Source: Oceanisphaera profunda
Lineage (GTDB): Bacteria; Pseudomonadota; Gammaproteobacteria; Enterobacterales; Aeromonadaceae
Length of the DNA stretch: 64,000 nt
Direction of reading: 5' to 3'
NCBI RefSeq assembly: GCF_002157895.1
Contig: NZ_CP021377.1
Span: forward strand, 1,054,001 to 1,118,000
In this document: piece after piece, positions 10,813 through 21,041 of the stretch
Layout of the letters: every line of letters starts with the position of its first letter
Position numbering within the stretch: the first letter of the stretch is position 1
Notes under the pieces: model-generated
Told to the model about the DNA's origin: nothing
Database searches by the model: none
What the model saw: the letters and a program-made list of their open reading frames with translations, nothing else
Program-made: the position numbers and the translations under genes

Positions 10813-11574
10813 CTACAGCCTCAAACCCCCGTCCATTTCCAGCATCCGGCCATGAAAGTAATCATTGTCGATAATGTATTGCAGGCTGTGCACCAACTCA
10901 TTAATCTCGGCCAGACGCCCTGCGGGGATCCGCTGCGTGAGTCGCGCCATGGCCTCGGGTTTCATTTGTGCCGTCATCTCGGTGGCAATGGCACCGGGCG
11001 CTATGCCCGCTACCCGAATGCCATAGCGACTTAACTCACCCGCCCAGCACACCACCAGTGCCGCCACGCCGGCTTTGCTGGCTGAGTAATTGCTTTGCCC
11101 CCGATTACCCGCCCGCGCTACTGATGAAATATTCACGATTAAACCACTCTGCTGATGCTCGGCCATGTGCGCCGCCGCTTCTCGGCCACACAGAAAGGTA
11201 CCGGTCAGGTTCACATCCAGCACCGACTGCCACTGGCTCAAGCTCATCTTGCTCATCAATTTACCGTCTTGCAGCTTCACCAAGAGCGCGTCTTGCATCA
11301 GGCCGGCATTATTCACCAGTAGCTGCAGCCCGCCGAGCTCTCCTACCAGATGGCTAAAGGTTTGTACTACCTGCTGTTCATCACTAATATCACACAGGTA
11401 TACGCCCACCCGCATCCCTTTAGCGGCAATCATTTCGCCGGTTTTGGCCAAGGCCTGCTCGTTGTTATCAATCAGCGCCAAAGTGGCGCCCTTCGACGCC
11501 AAATGCAGCGCCATCGCCTGCCCCAAGCCTCTTCCCGCGCCAGTAATGGCGACCACCTTGCCTTTGATGTCCAT
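10813..11574 (-). CDS. SDR-family NAD(P)-dependent oxidoreductase
   Basis: A 253-residue classical short-chain dehydrogenase/reductase. The cofactor motif is TGAGRGLG (about 11-18), NNAG appears near residue 87, the catalytic serine is in NISSVARAG and the YSASK motif supplies Tyr and Lys (about 163-167). A PGAIATEM segment follows. An AGGAGAAT site precedes the start. It is downstream of a hydroxyisobutyryl-CoA hydrolase-like gene and a thiolase, so a hydroxyacyl-CoA dehydrogenase-type role in branched-chain acyl-CoA breakdown is likely, but the substrate cannot be read from sequence. Confidence 0.88.
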   Translation of the reverse strand: MDIKGKVVAITGAGRGLGQAMALHLASKGATLALIDNNEQALAKTGEMIAAKGMRVGVYLCDISDEQQVVQTFSHLVGELGGLQLLVNNAGLMQDALLVKLQDGKLMSKMSLSQWQSVLDVNLTGTFLCGREAAAHMAEHQQSGLIVNISSVARAGNRGQSNYSASKAGVAALVVCWAGELSRYGIRVAGIAPGAIATEMTAQMKPEAMARLTQRIPAGRLAEINELVHSLQYIIDNDYFHGRMLEMDGGLRL

Positions 11575-11691
11575 TGCGGATTCTCCTGTTACTCTTGCTC
11601 GTGTTTGTTTGTCGCCAAGCCTGCGCTGGCTATGTTTACTGAAACGACTGCTGCCCCATGTTGCCCAGACCGATAAATACGATGCTTGCCG

Positions 11692-12849
11692 TTATAGGAA
11701 CCTCCGTGACAAATCCGCCAGCGGGCTCATCGCCCAAGGCGACTCGAATAGCGCGTCCAGCAATGCCGTGTCTACCTCGGCCAGGCAGTTATAGGTCCAG
11801 TCAGGCTGCTGGTCTTTGTCGATCAAGCGCGCCCGTACTCCTTCGGCAAATTCTCGAAATCGGCACAGTTGCACCGACAACGCCAGCTCCGTTTGAAATA
11901 CCTCAGCCAGCGAGCTATGTCGACTGCGAGCTAACTGCCTGGCGATGATCGCCATGGCCAGCGGACTGCCTGCCGCCAGATTTTGTTGGGCTTGGTGATA
12001 CCAAGGGTCGTCACTCGCAACGGCGAGTAACGCTGCCACCTTGTCTTGCAGGTTATCTTTATCCAGCCACTGACGAATTTGTGGGTGGTGTGACTGTAAC
12101 GGAGCTGGCAAGTCGGAGAACGCCGCCACCGACGCGGCCTCCAGCTTGCGCAACACCTCATTCACCGCGACGTCGGGGTTTTGCCAGTTCGCGACCAACC
12201 GCAGGGCCGGCAGCAATTCGCCCCATTTTTCAGCGGCAATGGCTCTATTGCCCAGCCCCAGCCAATAAGCATCGGGAGCCTTGATGGTGCAACCGGTGAG
12301 GGCAATAAACTCCCCCAGCCCCGGCGGTAAGTGATTGAGAAACCAGCTGCCACCCACATCCGGATACAGCGCTATGGTCACCTCTGGCATCGCCAGCCGA
12401 CTGGTCTCGGTGACTATGCGGTGCGAGCTGGCCATAAACAGCCCCATCCCCCCACCCATCACTATGCCGCCGCCCCAACACAGCACCGGCTTGCCAAAAG
12501 TATGCAGCAGGTAATCGAGTCGATATTCCTGCTCAAAAAAGCGCGCCGCCAGCTCTGGGATAGGCGCCAACGTAGCGTCTGGGGTCGGCTCAATCTCTCG
12601 AATCGCGTGATACAGGCTCACCACATCGCCACCGGCACAAAACGCCTTGTCACCGGCGCCGTCCAGTAATACGGCAACCAGATTAACGTCGTGCTGCCAG
12701 CGCCTGAGCACCGCCAACAGCTGCGTGATCATGTCCAGCGTTAAGGCATTAAGGCTAGCCGGCGCATTCAATTGTAGGTGGCCAATACGCCGCCCATCCA
12801 AGGTGGTGTGCTCTGTGATCAAGACGCTATTTATTGAGGCATTGCTCAT
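11692..12849 (-). CDS. Enoyl-CoA hydratase/isomerase family protein, probable 3-hydroxyisobutyryl-CoA hydrolase
   Basis: A 385-residue crotonase-fold protein, longer than ordinary hydratases (about 260) and matching 3-hydroxyisobutyryl-CoA hydrolases, which release 3-hydroxyisobutyrate in valine breakdown. The oxyanion-hole segment is KAFCAGGDVVSLY (about 68-80), and GGGIVMGGGMGLFMASSHRIVTE and AMPEVTIALYPDVGGSWFL carry the catalytic acidic region. AGGAGTATTA precedes the start. It lies 23 bases after the thiolase gene and before an SDR gene, in a probable three-gene operon divergent from liuABCDE. Confidence 0.87.
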   Translation of the reverse strand: MSNASINSVLITEHTTLDGRRIGHLQLNAPASLNALTLDMITQLLAVLRRWQHDVNLVAVLLDGAGDKAFCAGGDVVSLYHAIREIEPTPDATLAPIPELAARFFEQEYRLDYLLHTFGKPVLCWGGGIVMGGGMGLFMASSHRIVTETSRLAMPEVTIALYPDVGGSWFLNHLPPGLGEFIALTGCTIKAPDAYWLGLGNRAIAAEKWGELLPALRLVANWQNPDVAVNEVLRKLEAASVAAFSDLPAPLQSHHPQIRQWLDKDNLQDKVAALLAVASDDPWYHQAQQNLAAGSPLAMAIIARQLARSRHSSLAEVFQTELALSVQLCRFREFAEGVRARLIDKDQQPDWTYNCLAEVDTALLDALFESPWAMSPLADLSRRFL

Positions 12850-12872
12850 TAATACTCCTTTAGCCGCTTAAG

Positions 12873-14069
12873 TTACTCGATTAGCTCTACCGCTATGGCC
12901 GTGGCCTCACCGCCGCCAATGCACAGCGCCGCCACGCCTTTTTTTAAACCGCGTTGGCGCAGCGCATGCATTAAGGTCACCATAATACGCGCCCCACTGG
13001 CGCCAATAGGGTGGCCCAAAGCGCAGGCTCCGCCGTTAACGTTGACCTTATTTATGTCTAACTCCAGCTCCGCCACCGCCAATAAGGTCACCACGGCAAA
13101 GGCTTCATTAATCTCATATAAATCCACTTCATCCGCTTGCCAGCCGACTTTGTTAAGCAGCTTTTTAATGGCGCCAATGGGTGCCAGAGTAAACTCTGCT
13201 GGCAACTGGGCATGCGTAGCATGGGCCAGCACGCGTGCCAACGGCGTAACACCGAGCACTTGGGCATGACTGCTAGTGGTCAGCACCAAGGCGGCGGCGC
13301 CGTCAGAAATGGAGCTGGAATTAGCGGCGGTAATGGTGCCGTCTTTGCTAAAGGCAGGTTTGAGCTTGGGTATCTTCTCGGGTCGAGCAAGGCCCGGTTG
13401 CTGGTCGATACTGACCATGTTGTTAGCCACAGAGGATCCTTGGCGGGTCTCGACCTTAACGGGGGTAATTTCAGCGGCAAAGTCGCCCTCCGCTATCGCT
13501 CTTTGAGCACGACTTAATGACAACAGCGCAAACTCATCCATGGCGGTGCGACTTATAGCAAATTGATCGGCGGTGCGCTGAGCAAAACTGCCCATTAAGC
13601 CGCCCTCATAGGCATCTTCTAAGCCATCAAAAAATAGATGATCCAACAAACTGGCGTGCCCTAAACGCAAACCGGCTCGAGCCTTAGGCAATAAGTAAGG
13701 GGCTTGGCTCATGCTCTCCATGCCGCCTGCCACCATTAGCTCTGTACTGCCTGCTGTAAGTTGATCCCAGGCCAACATCACCGCCTTCATCCCAGAACCA
13801 CACATTTTATTGATAGTGGTGCACGGCACGCTACTGGGGAGCCCTGCGGCTAAAGCGGCTTGGCGGGCCGGTGCTTGGCCAAGGCCGGCGGATAACACGC
13901 AGCCCATCATGACTTCATCTATCTGTTGCGGCTCTAGCCCTGCACGCGCAATTGCCGCCGCCATCGCAGCCGCGCCCAACTGAGGCGCCGACACTGTGCC
14001 AAGCTCACCCAGCAAGGCGCCCATGGGGGTGCGCGCCGCGCCGACTATGACGATATGCTCTTTTTTCAT
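12873..14069 (-). CDS. Acetyl-CoA C-acyltransferase (thiolase)
   Basis: A 398-residue degradative-type thiolase from the chosen start (MKKEHIVIVGAARTPMG). The nucleophilic cysteine is in TINKMCGSGMKAVML (about 85-99), the histidine in EINEAFAVV, and the second active-site region in GGACALGHPIGASGAR; the C-terminal CIGGGEATA carries the other catalytic cysteine. The GAGGAAAA site favours 14069 over an in-frame ATG at 14126 that would add 19 residues. It probably cleaves acetoacetyl-CoA or 2-methylacetoacetyl-CoA. It is first in a leftward trio and divergent from liuA. Confidence 0.93.
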   Translation of the reverse strand: MKKEHIVIVGAARTPMGALLGELGTVSAPQLGAAAMAAAIARAGLEPQQIDEVMMGCVLSAGLGQAPARQAALAAGLPSSVPCTTINKMCGSGMKAVMLAWDQLTAGSTELMVAGGMESMSQAPYLLPKARAGLRLGHASLLDHLFFDGLEDAYEGGLMGSFAQRTADQFAISRTAMDEFALLSLSRAQRAIAEGDFAAEITPVKVETRQGSSVANNMVSIDQQPGLARPEKIPKLKPAFSKDGTITAANSSSISDGAAALVLTTSSHAQVLGVTPLARVLAHATHAQLPAEFTLAPIGAIKKLLNKVGWQADEVDLYEINEAFAVVTLLAVAELELDINKVNVNGGACALGHPIGASGARIMVTLMHALRQRGLKKGVAALCIGGGEATAIAVELIE

Positions 14070-14309
14070 GGCCAGATTTTCCTCAGCTAAGCTATGCATT
14101 AATGGCGCTGACTTACCGTTTAGCATCCGTTATGCCCGTGTTCTAACACAGTTCTGGGAGGCAGTAACAGTCGACGGCTCCTAACAAGCATCTCAAGTTT
14201 AGTCGACGCCATTTTCCTTATGACAACTATAGTTAATGCGAACAAAACAGTAGCAAACGAAACCGGACGCGGGTTTGTTAAGCCAATTACTCTGGATCAG
14301 GAGGATGCC

Positions 14310-15482
14310 ATGAGCGCTTTTTCGCCATTAAGCTTTTCGCCGCTAAATATGGGCTTAGATGACACCTTAGTTATGCTGCGCGAACAGGTGGCGGCCTTTG
14401 CTGATCGCGAGATAGCACCACTGGCTGAGGCCATCGACCAAGACAATCGCTTTCCTACCGAGCTGTGGCCCAAACTCGGTGAAATGGGATTATTTGGCAT
14501 TACGGTGGCCGAGGAATATGGCGGGGTAAACATGGGGTATCTGGCGCATGTGCTGGCCATGGAAGAGCTGAGTCGCGCTTCTGCCTCGGTGGGCCTGTCT
14601 TATGGGGCCCATTCCAACTTGTGTGTGAATCAAATTCATCGCCACGCCACTGAACAACAAAAACAACAATACTTACCGGCCCTACTCAGCGGTGAACATA
14701 TTGGCGCACTGGCCATGTCTGAGCCCGGTGCCGGCTCCGATGTGCTGTCTATGTCATTACAGGCCCGCACCGATGGTGACCACTTTGTATTGAACGGCAA
14801 TAAAATGTGGATCACCAATGGCCCCGAAGCACAGGTATTAGTGGTGTACGCCAAAACAGATAGCAGCGCCCGTGGCATTAGCGCCTTTATAGTCGAGCGC
14901 GGCACGCCCGGCTTTAGCCATGCACAAAAGCTCGACAAACTGGGCATGCGCGGCTCCAGCACCTGCGAGCTGGTGTTTCAAGACTGCCGCATTGCTAAAG
15001 CCAACCTGCTGGGCCCGCTTAATGGCGGCGTAGAAGTGCTAATGAGCGGTTTGGATTATGAGCGACTGGTACTTGCCGGCGGCCCGCTGGGCATTATGCA
15101 GGCGGCCATGGATTTAGTGCTGCCCTATGTGCGGGAGCGTAAACAGTTTGGCCAAGCCATCGGCGAGTTTCAGCTGGTGCAAGGCAAGCTGGCGGATATG
15201 TATACCCAAATGAATGCCGCCCGTTGCTATACCTACATGACGGCCATGGCCGCCGACCGCGGTCAATTATCGCGCAAAGACGCCGCCGGGGTCATTTTAC
15301 TGGCCGCCGAAACCGCCACCCGGCTGACGCTAGATACCATTCAGCTGTTGGGCGGTAACGGTTATATCAATGAATTTCCCGCCGGTCGTTTGCTGCGTGA
15401 CGCCAAGTTATACGAAATTGGCGCCGGCACTTCAGAAATTCGCCGCATGCTGATTGGTCGTGAATTAGTACACAACAAGTGA
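14310..15482 (+). CDS. liuA: Isovaleryl-CoA dehydrogenase
   Basis: Oxidises isovaleryl-CoA to 3-methylcrotonyl-CoA with FAD, passing electrons to ETF: the first committed step of this leucine pathway. From ATG 14310 (strong AGGAGGATGCC site) the protein is 390 residues, the family norm; an upstream in-frame ATG at 14220 lacks such a site. Acyl-CoA dehydrogenase signatures are [17 protein letters not shown], the KMWITNGP strand, the catalytic glutamate in [19 protein letters not shown] (the glutamate position typical of isovaleryl-CoA dehydrogenases), and [21 protein letters not shown]. Heads the liu operon. Confidence 0.95.
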   Translation: MSAFSPLSFSPLNMGLDDTLVMLREQVAAFADREIAPLAEAIDQDNRFPTELWPKLGEMGLFGITVAEEYGGVNMGYLAHVLAMEELSRASASVGLSYGAHSNLCVNQIHRHATEQQKQQYLPALLSGEHIGALAMSEPGAGSDVLSMSLQARTDGDHFVLNGNKMWITNGPEAQVLVVYAKTDSSARGISAFIVERGTPGFSHAQKLDKLGMRGSSTCELVFQDCRIAKANLLGPLNGGVEVLMSGLDYERLVLAGGPLGIMQAAMDLVLPYVRERKQFGQAIGEFQLVQGKLADMYTQMNAARCYTYMTAMAADRGQLSRKDAAGVILLAAETATRLTLDTIQLLGGNGYINEFPAGRLLRDAKLYEIGAGTSEIRRMLIGRELVHNK

Positions 15483-15582
15483 TTGTTTATCGTAGGAGCA
15501 GGCGATGCCGACACCTAAGAGGAACGGGGAACAGGGAACAGGGAACGGTATTTTACAAAATAAAGATTCGCTCTTGAGCTTA

Positions 15583-15628
15583 ATTTTAATTTTTCCGTAG
15601 GTTCCGTGGATTCCGTGGCAAGAAAGTT
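15583..15628. repeat. Family A half-element, copy A3, inside the liu operon
   Basis: GTTCCGTGGATTCCGTGGCA plus the preceding TTTTTCCGTAG is the right arm of family A. No left arm is present; instead the preceding 50 bases contain a short GGGAACAGGGAACAGGGAAC tandem. The pair fills the 193-base liuA-liuB gap. Confidence 0.65.
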
Positions 15629-15675
15629 GTTAGCTTTGATAAATAGCACATAGTGAATACCTGCAGGAGCTCTGG

Positions 15676-17295
15676 ATGACCATACTGCCTGATAATATTA
15701 ATCCCCAAGCGCCCGAGTTTAAGGCCAAGCATAAGGCGATGGCAGCTGAGGTGGCATTACTAAACCAATTGCTGGCTGACATAGCCGAAGGGGGTGGCCG
15801 CGATAAACAAGCGCGCCATCAACAAAAAGGGAAGTTATTGGCTCGCGAGCGCATTCGCGAATTGCTGGACCCTGGCGTGCCTTTTTTAGAGTTGTCTCCG
15901 CTGGCCGCCCATCAGGTATACGACGAGCCCGTGGCGGCGGCGGGTTTGGTCACCGGCATAGGCCGCGTGAGTGGTATTGAGTGCATGATAGTGGCCAATG
16001 ATGCTACGGTAAAAGGCGGCACTTATTATCCACTGACAGTGAAAAAACACCTGCGCGCCCAAGAAATTGCCGAACGTTGTCGCCTGCCTTGTATTTATTT
16101 GGTCGACTCCGGCGGCGCACATTTACCCAGTCAGGCAGAAGTGTTTCCGGATCGGGATCATTTTGGCCGCATATTTTTTAATCAAGCCCGCATGTCCGCC
16201 GCCAATATTCCCCAACTCGCCGTCGTGATGGGCCTGTGCACTGCAGGCGGTGCCTATGTGCCAGCCATGGCGGATGAATCTATTATTGTGCGCCACCAAG
16301 GCACCATTTTCTTAGGTGGGCCACCTTTGGTGCGCGCCGCCACCGGCGAGGTGGTGAGTGCCGAAGAATTAGGCGGCGCCGAGGTGCATACCCAACAGTC
16401 TGGGGTGGCGGATCATCTGGCAGAAAACGATGCCCATGGGCTCTGGCTGGCACGCCGTTTAGTGGCGAACTTAAATCGACCTGCATTAGCTAACCCGTCT
16501 AAAAACCCCATACAACCCCGTTATCCCATTGAGCAATTGTACGGCATAGTGGGAACTGATTTGCGCAAAGCCATGGATGTGCACGCCGTGATAGCGCGTT
16601 TGGTGGATGACTCGGCCTTCGATGAGTTTAAGCGCGATTATGGCAGTAGTCTGGTCACCGGCTTTGCGCATTTACACGGCTTTGCGGTGGGCATTATTGC
16701 CAACAATGGCATCTTGTTTAGCGAGTCGGCACTGAAAGGCGCGCACTTTATTGAGCTTTGTTGTCAACGCGGTATTCCTTTGCTGTTTTTGCAAAACATT
16801 ACCGGCTTTATGGTGGGTAAAAAATATGAGGCCGAAGGTATCGCCAAGCACGGTGCCAAGTTGGTGATGGCGGTCGCTTGCGCTCAGGTGCCGAAAATCA
16901 CGCTTATTATCGGCGGAAGTTTTGGCGCCGGTAATTACGGCATGTGCGGCCGCGCCTTTGCGCCCGATTTTTTATGGATGTGGCCTAACGCGCGTATTTC
17001 GGTGATGGGCGGCGAGCAAGCAGCTGGGGTATTGGCCACGGTGCGCCGCGCCGCCAGTGATAAGAGTAAGCAGCAACACCAAACACCCCAGTGGAGTGAG
17101 TCCGATGAAGCTGACTTTAAAGCGCGTATTATTCAAAACTACGAACAAGAAGGTCACCCTTGGTATGCCAGTGCGCGGCTGTGGGACGACGGCATCATAG
17201 ACCCTCTCGACAGCCGGCGCGTGCTGGCCATGAGCTTAGCCGTGGCCCTTAATCGGCCCATTCCGAATACGCAATTTGGCGTGTTTCGCATGTAG
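15676..17295 (+). CDS. liuB: Methylcrotonyl-CoA carboxylase, carboxyltransferase subunit
   Basis: Carries out the carboxyl-transfer half-reaction that converts 3-methylcrotonyl-CoA to 3-methylglutaconyl-CoA, together with the biotin-carrying LiuD. The 539-residue protein has both crotonase-like carboxyltransferase halves: [19 protein letters not shown] and [14 protein letters not shown] in the first, [29 protein letters not shown] and [17 protein letters not shown] in the second, with the [13 protein letters not shown] motif near residue 445. GCAGGAGC precedes the start. liuC follows after 8 bases. These features separate it from propionyl-CoA carboxylase beta chains. Confidence 0.95.
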   Translation: MTILPDNINPQAPEFKAKHKAMAAEVALLNQLLADIAEGGGRDKQARHQQKGKLLARERIRELLDPGVPFLELSPLAAHQVYDEPVAAAGLVTGIGRVSGIECMIVANDATVKGGTYYPLTVKKHLRAQEIAERCRLPCIYLVDSGGAHLPSQAEVFPDRDHFGRIFFNQARMSAANIPQLAVVMGLCTAGGAYVPAMADESIIVRHQGTIFLGGPPLVRAATGEVVSAEELGGAEVHTQQSGVADHLAENDAHGLWLARRLVANLNRPALANPSKNPIQPRYPIEQLYGIVGTDLRKAMDVHAVIARLVDDSAFDEFKRDYGSSLVTGFAHLHGFAVGIIANNGILFSESALKGAHFIELCCQRGIPLLFLQNITGFMVGKKYEAEGIAKHGAKLVMAVACAQVPKITLIIGGSFGAGNYGMCGRAFAPDFLWMWPNARISVMGGEQAAGVLATVRRAASDKSKQQHQTPQWSESDEADFKARIIQNYEQEGHPWYASARLWDDGIIDPLDSRRVLAMSLAVALNRPIPNTQFGVFRM

Positions 17296-17303
17296 GAGGT
17301 GCC

Positions 17304-18101
17304 ATGAGCGATCCGGTATTACTCGTCAATCACAGCCGCGGCCTAGTTGAGCTAATATTCAATCGGCCCGAGCAAGGTAATGCGCTAAACGAGGCCATGA
17401 TTGACGCCATGGCCGACGCTTTACGCCACGCCGCTCGCATGCCTGAATTACGCGTATTAGTGATCCGAGCCCAAGGTAAGCACTTTAGCGCTGGCGCCGA
17501 TCTTAACTGGATGCAACAGGCTTACCAGTTAACCCCTGAACAAAATTTAGCGGCGGCACGAAAACTCGCCCTGCTATTGCAACAAATCGACACCTTTTCC
17601 CATCCGGTGCTGGCACTGGTGCAAGGCGCGGCCTATGGCGGCGCCTTGGGAATTATTAGCTGCTGTGACTTAGTGATAGCCGCCGCTGACAGTCGCTTTT
17701 GCTTTAGTGAAGTGCGCTTAGGGCTGATTGCCGCCACCATTAGCCCCTATGTATTGCGTGCCATCGGCCTGCGCCAAGCGAGGCGCTATTTATTAACCGC
17801 CGAAGTGATAGCGGCGACCACCGCTGAGCAGTTGGGTTTAATTCATTACATGGCCACGCCAGAGCAGAGCTTAGATGAAGCGGCGGATGCGCTTATTGCA
17901 GGCTTACTGCGCAATGGGCCTTGTGCGCTAACGGCGACCAAGCAATGGCTGCAAGACATTGCCGACCTGCCCATTAATAGCTCCTTGATTGATCGCAGCG
18001 CCCAACGCTTAGCCGAGGTACGCGTCAGCGACGAGGCACAAGCTGGCGTTCACGCTTTCTTGCAACAACAGCCCCCACCTTGGGAGGATGACAATGTCTG
18101 A
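17304..18101 (+). CDS. liuC: Methylglutaconyl-CoA hydratase
   Basis: A 265-residue enoyl-CoA hydratase-family protein, placed between the two carboxylase subunits exactly where liuC lies in Pseudomonas-type leucine clusters. It should hydrate 3-methylglutaconyl-CoA to HMG-CoA. HFSAGADLNWMQQA (about 56-69) forms the CoA pocket, GAAYGGALGIISCCDLVIA the oxyanion hole, and FSEVRLGLIAATISPYV the catalytic acidic region. AGGAGGTGCC precedes the ATG. Its end overlaps the liuD start region, so the two are coupled. Specificity is inferred from context. Confidence 0.92.
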   Translation: MSDPVLLVNHSRGLVELIFNRPEQGNALNEAMIDAMADALRHAARMPELRVLVIRAQGKHFSAGADLNWMQQAYQLTPEQNLAAARKLALLLQQIDTFSHPVLALVQGAAYGGALGIISCCDLVIAAADSRFCFSEVRLGLIAATISPYVLRAIGLRQARRYLLTAEVIAATTAEQLGLIHYMATPEQSLDEAADALIAGLLRNGPCALTATKQWLQDIADLPINSSLIDRSAQRLAEVRVSDEAQAGVHAFLQQQPPPWEDDNV

Positions 18102-20124
18102 TGCCACTCCTGCTCGCTTGTTTAACAAAGTCTTGATTGCCAATCGTGGCGAAATTGCCTGTCGCATTATTCGTACCTGCCGTCGGCTGGGCATTAGCAC
18201 CGTGGCCGTGTATTCCGCCGCCGACACTGAGGCCTTGCATGTCACCTTGGCCGATGAAGCCTGGTATTTAGGCCCTGCTCCCGCTGCCGACAGTTATTTA
18301 CGGCCAGATTTATTGTTGAACATCGCCAAGGCCAGCGGTGCTGAGGCCATACATCCGGGTTACGGTTTTTTATCGGAAAATGCCGACTTTGCTCAGGCCT
18401 GTGCCGAGCAAAGTATCGTTTTTATTGGCCCACCAGCAGCAGCAATTAGCGCCATGGGCTCAAAGTCTGCCGCTAAAAACTTAATGACCGCCGCCGGAGT
18501 GCCTGTAGTGCCGGGCTTTCATGAGGATGAGCAAGACCCAATACATTTGCGCCAAGCGGCCGAGCGTTGTGGCTTTCCGCTATTACTTAAAGCGGTGGCG
18601 GGTGGCGGCGGTAAAGGCATGCGTTTGGTGCTGCAACTGAGTGAATTTGATGAGGCGCTGGCAGCCGCCAAACGCGAAGCCAAGGCGGCCTTTGGTGACG
18701 ATGTCATGCTCTTGGAGCGCTATCTTCCAGAGGCCCGCCATATAGAAGTACAAGTGTTTTGCGATCAATTTGGCCAAGGGGTTTATTTGGCCGATCGCGA
18801 CTGTTCTGTGCAAAGGCGCCAGCAAAAGGTGCTTGAAGAAGCGCCTGCGCCTAACTTGGCCCCACACATAGCGGCGGCTATGGGTGAGGCGGCGGTGCGC
18901 GCCGCACAGGCCATCGATTATTGCGGCGCTGGCACGGTGGAGTTTTTATATCTCGACGATGGCCAGTTTTTCTTTATGGAAATGAACACCCGCTTGCAAG
19001 TGGAGCATCCCGTCACCGAACTGGTCACCGGGTTAGACTTAGTCGATTGGCAGTTACAAATTGCCGCCGGCCTGCCCTTACCGCTTAGCCAAGATCAAGT
19101 GCGGATCCACGGCCATGCCATAGAGGCACGCATTTATGCAGAAGATCCCGCTCAGCAGTTTTTGCCAGCCAGCGGCAGCTTGCACTATTTGCATGAGCCA
19201 CAAACGGATAACCCCAGTCATGTCACGCCTGACGCGATAATCCGCCTCGATACCGGTGTGCGCCAAGGCGACAGTATCGGCATTTATTACGATCCCTTGA
19301 TCGCCAAGTTGATCGTTTGGGCGCCCACTCGCGAGGGTGCTCTGCACCATTTAGCCCGCGCACTGGCGCAATATCGCATTGGTGGTGTGCGTACCAATAT
19401 AGGTTTTTTAAGCCGTTTGGTCGCCAGCCCCGCGCTATATAGCGCTGAGTTACACACCCGCTTTATTGCCGAGCACGAGGCAGAGCTGTTTGCGCCCGCT
19501 CCCTTAAGCCGCTCGCAACAGCTGGCCTTAGTCGGCGTGTTTTTACTGTTAAGCGAGTCAGCAGCACAAGCGGATACTTCACCCTTTGCTGGCAATCAGG
19601 GCTGGTGGCTAAATATGCCCACTCGGCGCCAATTCGAGTTAGTGCAAGATGCGCAAAGATACCCACTGGTGATCAGCCCTCTCTCCGACTCTCTGCAGAC
19701 AAATACTTGGCAAGTACAGCTTGAAGAGACCCAGCACCAGCTGAGCGCTCGTTTAAACGAAGACCGACTGGATGCGACAGTGGATCAAGTACCGCTGCGC
19801 TGTTACGTGGCGCGTTATGAGCATGAGCTGTGGATGTTTTATCAAGGGCAGCGCTTTGATATCCAGCTATATCAGCCTCATTTTGACTCAAATATTCAAG
19901 CGGCGGCCGACAGCTTAACGGCCCCCATGCCCGGGGTGATTAGTCAACTTAAGGTGGCGGTGGGCGATAAGGTAGCGGCGGGCCAAACGCTGTTAATTAT
20001 GGAGGCGATGAAGATGGAGCATGCTATTCGCGCCCCGACTGCCGGCAACGTCGCTGAGCTTTATTATGCACAAGGCTGCCAAGTAGCCGCAGGCTGTGAG
20101 CTACTGCGCTTAGAGAGCGATTGA
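18094..20124 (+). CDS. liuD: Methylcrotonyl-CoA carboxylase, biotin-containing subunit
   Basis: Carboxylates its own biotin with ATP and bicarbonate and hands the carboxyl to LiuB. The 676-residue protein has a biotin carboxylase domain: VLIANRGEIACRIIRTCRRLG at the N-terminus, the ATP-binding KAVAGGGGKGMRLV, and FFMEMNTRLQVEHPVTE. A linker follows, then a C-terminal biotinyl domain with the target lysine in IMEAMKMEH. ATG 18094 has GGGAGG seven bases upstream; ATG 18088 directly abuts that site and cannot use it. Overlaps liuC by 8 bases. HMG-CoA lyase follows after 23 bases. Confidence 0.95.
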   Translation: MSDATPARLFNKVLIANRGEIACRIIRTCRRLGISTVAVYSAADTEALHVTLADEAWYLGPAPAADSYLRPDLLLNIAKASGAEAIHPGYGFLSENADFAQACAEQSIVFIGPPAAAISAMGSKSAAKNLMTAAGVPVVPGFHEDEQDPIHLRQAAERCGFPLLLKAVAGGGGKGMRLVLQLSEFDEALAAAKREAKAAFGDDVMLLERYLPEARHIEVQVFCDQFGQGVYLADRDCSVQRRQQKVLEEAPAPNLAPHIAAAMGEAAVRAAQAIDYCGAGTVEFLYLDDGQFFFMEMNTRLQVEHPVTELVTGLDLVDWQLQIAAGLPLPLSQDQVRIHGHAIEARIYAEDPAQQFLPASGSLHYLHEPQTDNPSHVTPDAIIRLDTGVRQGDSIGIYYDPLIAKLIVWAPTREGALHHLARALAQYRIGGVRTNIGFLSRLVASPALYSAELHTRFIAEHEAELFAPAPLSRSQQLALVGVFLLLSESAAQADTSPFAGNQGWWLNMPTRRQFELVQDAQRYPLVISPLSDSLQTNTWQVQLEETQHQLSARLNEDRLDATVDQVPLRCYVARYEHELWMFYQGQRFDIQLYQPHFDSNIQAAADSLTAPMPGVISQLKVAVGDKVAAGQTLLIMEAMKMEHAIRAPTAGNVAELYYAQGCQVAAGCELLRLESD

Positions 20125-20147
20125 TAAATAGGGATGATGATAAATTT

Positions 20148-21041
20148 ATGCCCACAGACTCGGTAACCTTAGTCGAAATGGCACCGCGAGATGGCTTACA
20201 AAACGAAGCCCTGTTAGTGTCGACCGCCATTAAAATTGAGCTGATTGAGCGACTGGCTCGTAGTGGCTTAACCCGTATTGAAGCGGCCAGCTTTGTTTCG
20301 CCCAAATGGGTGCCACAAATGGCCGATGGCCAAGCGGTGCTGCTGGGCATTAAACGCCAACCCCAAGTAAGTTACGGCGCACTCACGCCGAATCTGCAAG
20401 GCTTAAAGGCGGCGTTAGTGGCGGGAGCCGACCAAGTAGCGGTGTTTACTGCCGCCTCCGAGTCCTTTTGCCAACACAATATCAATGCTTCTATCGCCAC
20501 TAGCCTAGACCGTTTCGCCCCGCTGCTGGCGCTGGCCAAGCAATCTCAGATACCGGTACGCGGCTATGTATCAACCGCTCTCGACTGCCCCTATGAAGGT
20601 GCTGTCTCCCCCACCGCCGTGGCCAAGGTTGCCCGCGACTTATATCAGCTAGGTTGTGATGAAATTTCATTGGGCGACACCTTAGGTACAGGTACACCGC
20701 AGCGGGTGATTGCCATGCTGCATGCAGTAAGTCAGGAGGTGCCAATGGCGCAGCTGGCGGTACATTTTCACGATACCTACGGCCAAGCGTTGGCCAATGT
20801 CTATGCCGCTCTGGAACAAGGAATACGCATTATTGACAGCTCAGTGGCCGGACTTGGTGGCTGCCCTTACGCTCCGGGGGCCGCGGGTAATCTCGCTACC
20901 GAGGACTTAGTGTATTTATTAGAGGGTTTAGGGCTTAAGACCGGCGTTAGTTTGGCGTCATTAGTGCAAACCGGCCGCTGGATAAGTACCCAGCTAGGCC
21001 GACGTAACGGATCTAAAGTAGGCTTAGCTTGGATGAAATGA
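20148..21041 (+). CDS. liuE: Hydroxymethylglutaryl-CoA lyase
   Basis: Cleaves HMG-CoA to acetoacetate and acetyl-CoA, the last step of the leucine pathway. The 297-residue TIM-barrel protein shows VEMAPRDGLQNEALLV at the N-terminus, the metal-binding HFHDTYGQALANVYAAL, and the cysteine-containing catalytic loop VAGLGGCPYAPGAAGNLATED. The ATG at 20148 fits the family start (AGGG lies 12-15 bases upstream); a TTG at 20121 is in frame but overlaps the end of liuD and adds unrelated residues. No acetoacetyl-CoA transferase follows; the next 275 bases show no recognisable gene. Confidence 0.95.
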   Translation: MPTDSVTLVEMAPRDGLQNEALLVSTAIKIELIERLARSGLTRIEAASFVSPKWVPQMADGQAVLLGIKRQPQVSYGALTPNLQGLKAALVAGADQVAVFTAASESFCQHNINASIATSLDRFAPLLALAKQSQIPVRGYVSTALDCPYEGAVSPTAVAKVARDLYQLGCDEISLGDTLGTGTPQRVIAMLHAVSQEVPMAQLAVHFHDTYGQALANVYAALEQGIRIIDSSVAGLGGCPYAPGAAGNLATEDLVYLLEGLGLKTGVSLASLVQTGRWISTQLGRRNGSKVGLAWMK

